Positions 61,416 through 64,000 of a stretch of 64,000 nucleotides of DNA are shown here, in pieces (within the stretch, counting starts at the first letter, position 1; every line of letters begins with the position of its first letter). The translations under genes were made by a program, and so were the position numbers. The notes beneath the pieces are model-generated. The model was not told the origin of the DNA and did not search any database. It saw nothing but the letters and a program-made list of their open reading frames with translations. This DNA is from Stagnimonas sp. (lineage in GTDB: Bacteria; Pseudomonadota; Gammaproteobacteria; Nevskiales; Nevskiaceae): assembly GCA_030696045.1 (NCBI GenBank), contig JAUYNO010000059.1, positions 1-64,000 on the forward strand. Direction: 5' to 3'.

Positions 61416-62227
61416 CAGGAACTCCGGTCAAGACTACGGAACAGGCCCTGGGAGGCGACGAAGGCCAGCAGCACCGGCGCGGTGAGCAGGGCGGCGCCGG
61501 CCATCAGCACCGCCCACTGAGTGGGGCCGAGCAGGTCCAGGGCATGCAGCATCAGCGGCGCGGTCAGCTCGCGCTCGCGTTCCAGGTACAGCAAGGGCTC
61601 CAGGAAGGCGCCCCAGAATTGCATCGCGGCCAGGGTCGCCACCGCCACCGTGGTCGGCCGCACTTGTGGCAGGGCGACGCGCCACCACTGCGCCGGCAGC
61701 CCCAGGCCTTCCAGCCGGGCGGCGTCGAACTGGTCGTCGCCGAGCCGGCGCAGGGCCACGAAGTAGAGCAGCACGAACAGGGGGCTGGCGCCGAACAGGG
61801 CCGGCGCCACCAGCGGCAGCGCGCTGCGCGACAGGCCCAGCCATTCGAACAGCACGAAGCGCGGCACCCAGATGGCGGTGAGCGGAATGCTGGCCGCCAC
61901 CACCAGCCAGGCGACGGCGCGCATCTGCCGGGCCGGGCTCAGGCGGGTCATGGCGAAGCCGAAGAAGGACGCCGCCAGCACCGCCAGGCCGACCCCGGCG
62001 ACGGTGATCGCCGCCGAATTGGCCAGGCCGACCGCCATCGGTACCCATTCGAAGACCCGCTGATAGGCCACGAAACTCGGCGCCTCCGGCCAGGACAGCG
62101 GCGACACCGGGATCGCCGCACCCGGCGTGCGCAGGCTGCCGATCAGCATCCAGGCGAACGGCGCCAGCAGCGTCGCGCCCACCAGCGCCGCCACTCCCGC
62201 CCATGTCAACGCCCGAACCCGAACCAT
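61415..62227 (-). CDS. ABC transporter permease, sugar type (MalG/UgpE-like)
   Basis: 270 residues from ATG 62227, six membrane helices. The EAA-like loop is LGDDQFDAARLEGLGLPAQWWRVALPQVRP (about 160-190). First gene of the four-gene importer; its stop shares a base with the start of the binding protein. It is divergent from the kdp operon, with a 150-base spacer. MalG-like members usually have the second permease role with MalF. Confidence 0.85.
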   Translation of the reverse strand: MVRVRALTWAGVAALVGATLLAPFAWMLIGSLRTPGAAIPVSPLSWPEAPSFVAYQRVFEWVPMAVGLANSAAITVAGVGLAVLAASFFGFAMTRLSPARQMRAVAWLVVAASIPLTAIWVPRFVLFEWLGLSRSALPLVAPALFGASPLFVLLYFVALRRLGDDQFDAARLEGLGLPAQWWRVALPQVRPTTVAVATLAAMQFWGAFLEPLLYLERERELTAPLMLHALDLLGPTQWAVLMAGAALLTAPVLLAFVASQGLFRSLDRSS

Positions 62228-62266
62228 GCGTCGAGTGTAGCAATCCGGGTCGCGGGCGCGACGCGC

Positions 62267-62317
62267 CTTTATGGCTTCTTTATGCCGGAGCGCGCGGGCT
62301 GCTCTCGATCCTTTATC
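62267..62317. promoter_or_regulatory. Candidate KdpE-type direct repeats upstream of kdp
   Basis: Three CTTTAT(G/C) heptamers at 62267-62273, 62278-62284 and 62311-62317 stand 11 and 33 bases apart, that is, on the same face of the helix. They sit about 60-110 bases before the first kdp frame. KdpE in E. coli binds T-rich direct repeats in a comparable place. No kdpDE gene lies in the window, so assignment is by position and periodicity only. Confidence 0.4.
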
Positions 62318-62377
62318 GGCGTCCGGCGCCTAATGCCCGGCATCCACCACCCCCGCCCCGGCGGCCGGAGCTGCCCC

Positions 62378-62461
62378 ATGCACGATCTGCTCTTCCTTGG
62401 TCTCGGCCTGGCCGGCTTCGCCGCCCTGGTCGCCTACGTCTACTTCTGCAACCGGAACTGA
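62378..62461 (+). CDS. 27-residue membrane micropeptide preceding kdpF
   Basis: ATG 62378 has GGAG 8 bases upstream and encodes MHDLLFLGLGLAGFAALVAY followed by seven residues: one hydrophobic helix with a short charged tail. The stop lies 4 bases before the kdpF ATG, so it would be the first translated frame of the operon. It resembles small one-helix peptides I recall as ahead of kdpF in other proteobacteria, but I cannot confirm this here. It may stabilise the Kdp complex like KdpF does, or serve translation coupling. Confidence 0.55.
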   Translation: MHDLLFLGLGLAGFAALVAYVYFCNRN

Positions 62462-62465
62462 TGCC

Positions 62466-62558
62466 ATGTCCCTGCTCGATCTTGTGCTCGGCGGCCTGAC
62501 CGTCGTCATCCTCCTGGGCTATCTCGGTTATGCCCTGGTCAAGCCGGAGCGGTTCTGA
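62466..62558 (+). CDS. kdpF: Potassium-transporting ATPase subunit KdpF
   Basis: 30 residues: [10 protein letters not shown], hydrophobic helix, then [14 protein letters not shown]. The YALxxPERF ending is the hallmark of KdpF, the small subunit that stabilises the KdpABC P-type K+ pump in the inner membrane. It lies 4 bases after the micropeptide stop, and its own stop shares the next gene's region (TGACATG, kdpA ATG 2 bases later), consistent with one operon. Confidence 0.9.
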   Translation: MSLLDLVLGGLTVVILLGYLGYALVKPERF

Positions 62559-62559
62559 C

Positions 62560-64000
62560 ATGAGCGCGAATGGCTGGCTGCAAATCTTCATCTACGCCCT
62601 CGCGCTGTTGTTGCTGACGCGACCGCTGGGTGGCTTCCTGTACCGGGTCTTCGAGGGCGAGAAGACCTTCCTGTCGCCCCTGCTCGGTCCGGTCGAGCGC
62701 GGCTTCTACCGCCTGGCCGGCGTCGACGCCCAGCGCGAGCAGGGCTGGCTCGGCTACACCCTGGCCATGTTGGTCTTCAATCTGGCCGGCTTCCTGCTGC
62801 TGTACGGCCTGCTGCGTCTGCAGAATGTCCTGCCGCTGAATCCGCAGGGGCTGCCGGCGGTATCGCCGCACCTGGCCTTCAACACGGCGGTGTCCTTCGT
62901 CACCAACACCAACTGGCAGTCCTACGGCGGCGAAAGCACGCTGTCCTATCTCAGCCAGATGCTGGGCCTGACGACGCAGAACTTCGTCTCGGCGGCGACC
63001 GGCATGGCGGTGGCGCTGGCGGTGGTGCGCGGCTTCGTGCGTCGCAAGGCCGACACCCTGGGCAATTTCTGGGTCGACCTGACCCGCGCCACGCTCTACG
63101 TGCTGCTGCCGCTGGCCATCCTCAGCGCGCTGGCGCTGGTGGCGCTGGGCGTGCCGCAGAACTTCGCCCAGTACACCGAGGCCACGACGCTGGAAGGCGC
63201 CCAGCAGCTGATCGCCCAGGGCCCGGTGGCCTCGCAGGTCGCCATCAAGCAGCTCGGCAGCAACGGCGGCGGCTTCTTCAACGTCAACTCCGCACATCCC
63301 TTCGAGAACCCCAACGCGCTCTCCAACTTCCTGGAGTCGCTGTACCTGATCCTGATCGCCGCCGCGCTCACCAACACCTTCGGCCGCATGGTCAAGGACG
63401 AGCGCCAGGGCTGGGCACTGTTCGGCGCCATGGCCATCGTCCTGTTCGCCGGCATAGCCATCAGCTACTGGGCGGAATCGCAGGGCAATCCCGCCGTCGC
63501 CGCGATGGGCGTCGATGGCCCGAACCTGGAAGGCAAGGAGACCCGCTTCGGCATCGCCCAGTCGGTGATCTGGGCCGGCGCCACCACCGCCGCCTCCAAC
63601 GGCTCGGTGAACTCCATGCACGACAGCTACACGCCGATCGGCGGCCTGGTGCAGATGCTCAACATCCAGCTCGGCGAGGCGATCTTCGGCGGCGTCGGCG
63701 CCGGCCTCTACGGCATGCTGGTCTACGCCATCCTGACGGTGTTCATCGCCGGCCTGATGGTGGGCCGAACGCCGGAATACCTGGGCAAGAAGATCGAGGC
63801 GCGCGAGGTGAAGCTGACCATGCTCGCCGTGCTCTGCCTGCCCCTGGTGCTGCTCGGCTTCACCGCCTATGCCAGCGTCTCGCCGACCATGCTGAAAGGT
63901 CTCGCCAACGCCGGCCCGCATGGCTTCAGCGAGATGCTTTACGCCTTCACCAGCGCCTCCGGCAACAACGGCTCGGCCTTCGCCGGCCTCACCGCCAACG
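62560..64000 (+). CDS. kdpA: Potassium-transporting ATPase subunit KdpA (partial, cut by window end)
   Basis: The frame is open from ATG 62560 to the last base, 480 codons of an expected 560. KdpA is the K+-selective channel-like subunit of the Kdp pump. Seen: N-terminus with [15 protein letters not shown], the first filter-like loop [19 protein letters not shown] (about 107-125), [20 protein letters not shown] (about 230-250) and [14 protein letters not shown] (about 347-360), the characteristic repeated Gly-containing K+ loops. kdpB and kdpC should follow outside the window. Confidence 0.95.
   Translation, partial: MSANGWLQIFIYALALLLLTRPLGGFLYRVFEGEKTFLSPLLGPVERGFYRLAGVDAQREQGWLGYTLAMLVFNLAGFLLLYGLLRLQNVLPLNPQGLPAVSPHLAFNTAVSFVTNTNWQSYGGESTLSYLSQMLGLTTQNFVSAATGMAVALAVVRGFVRRKADTLGNFWVDLTRATLYVLLPLAILSALALVALGVPQNFAQYTEATTLEGAQQLIAQGPVASQVAIKQLGSNGGGFFNVNSAHPFENPNALSNFLESLYLILIAAALTNTFGRMVKDERQGWALFGAMAIVLFAGIAISYWAESQGNPAVAAMGVDGPNLEGKETRFGIAQSVIWAGATTAASNGSVNSMHDSYTPIGGLVQMLNIQLGEAIFGGVGAGLYGMLVYAILTVFIAGLMVGRTPEYLGKKIEAREVKLTMLAVLCLPLVLLGFTAYASVSPTMLKGLANAGPHGFSEMLYAFTSASGNNGSAFAGLTAN

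Noticed and set aside
1-64000. Search for tRNA, rRNA, transposase, phage integrase and CRISPR
   Set aside because: None was recognised on either strand by motif reading; the dispersed repeats have no associated transposase in the window.

Overview
This is a very GC-rich stretch of a gammaproteobacterial chromosome. The gene content fits the order Lysobacterales (Xanthomonadales) best: GspA/GspB and a separate GspE, a TfpX/TfpZ-type pilin accessory protein, a TPR-bearing Ser/Thr kinase, a penicillin acylase lipoprotein, the 1600-residue NAD-glutamate dehydrogenase, and the style of the dispersed intergenic repeats. Genus is not assignable from the sequence alone. I see no tRNA, rRNA, CRISPR array, transposase or prophage gene.

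Layout: (1) 0-6.3 kb holds an outer-membrane barrel protein, an ElaA-like acetyltransferase, the gspA-gspB pair, a lipoprotein and argD on the opposite strand. (2) 6.7-11.6 kb is the conserved prkA-yeaH-spoVR stress operon, with a perfect 29-bp inverted repeat between its first two genes. (3) 11.8-34 kb is the most interesting region, a large lipid/polyketide locus. It has a tiny 24-codon frame coupled to an alkaline-phosphatase-superfamily hydrolase, then a 2726-residue synthase (two nitronate-monooxygenase-like domains, KS, AT, three near-identical ACPs, KR, degenerate dehydratase-like tail) and a 1623-residue partner (KS, AT, dehydratase, phosphopantetheinyl transferase). After a 900-bp block of inverted repeats come a second alkaline-phosphatase-superfamily protein, a left-handed beta-helix acyltransferase and a free-standing ACP. 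A methyltransferase (opposite strand), an alpha/beta hydrolase, a double family-III CoA-transferase, a PHB-depolymerase-like lipoprotein and an SDR follow.

(4) 35-42.5 kb: TerB-like protein, TPR Ser/Thr kinase, DUF486 membrane protein, penicillin acylase and TfpX/TfpZ-like protein. (5) 42.6-43.8 kb: a short block of lower-GC orphan genes. (6) 43.9-57.4 kb: PlsC-like acyltransferase, PrcB-like lipoprotein, GMC oxidoreductase, GspE, a DUF2867-like protein, a Bax-inhibitor-1 protein, NAD-glutamate dehydrogenase, a small membrane protein, PncC and a leucine-type dehydrogenase. (7) 58-62.2 kb: a four-gene sugar-type ABC importer. (8) 62.4 kb to the end: the start of a kdp potassium-pump operon (micropeptide, kdpF, kdpA cut by the window edge).

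Together the two synthases supply a complete iterative reducing cycle (KS, AT, ACP, KR, DH, ER) plus their own ACP-activating enzyme. They therefore look like a self-sufficient secondary-lipid synthase distantly related to PUFA (Pfa) and heterocyst-glycolipid (HglE) enzymes. The surrounding hydrolases, acyltransferase, ACP and methyltransferase are plausible release and tailoring functions, but the product cannot be read from the sequence. A second theme is dispersed palindromic repeats. They fill intergenic spaces, and in two cases they sit in frame inside genes: the linker of the second synthase, and the segment ahead of the catalytic serine of the penicillin acylase.
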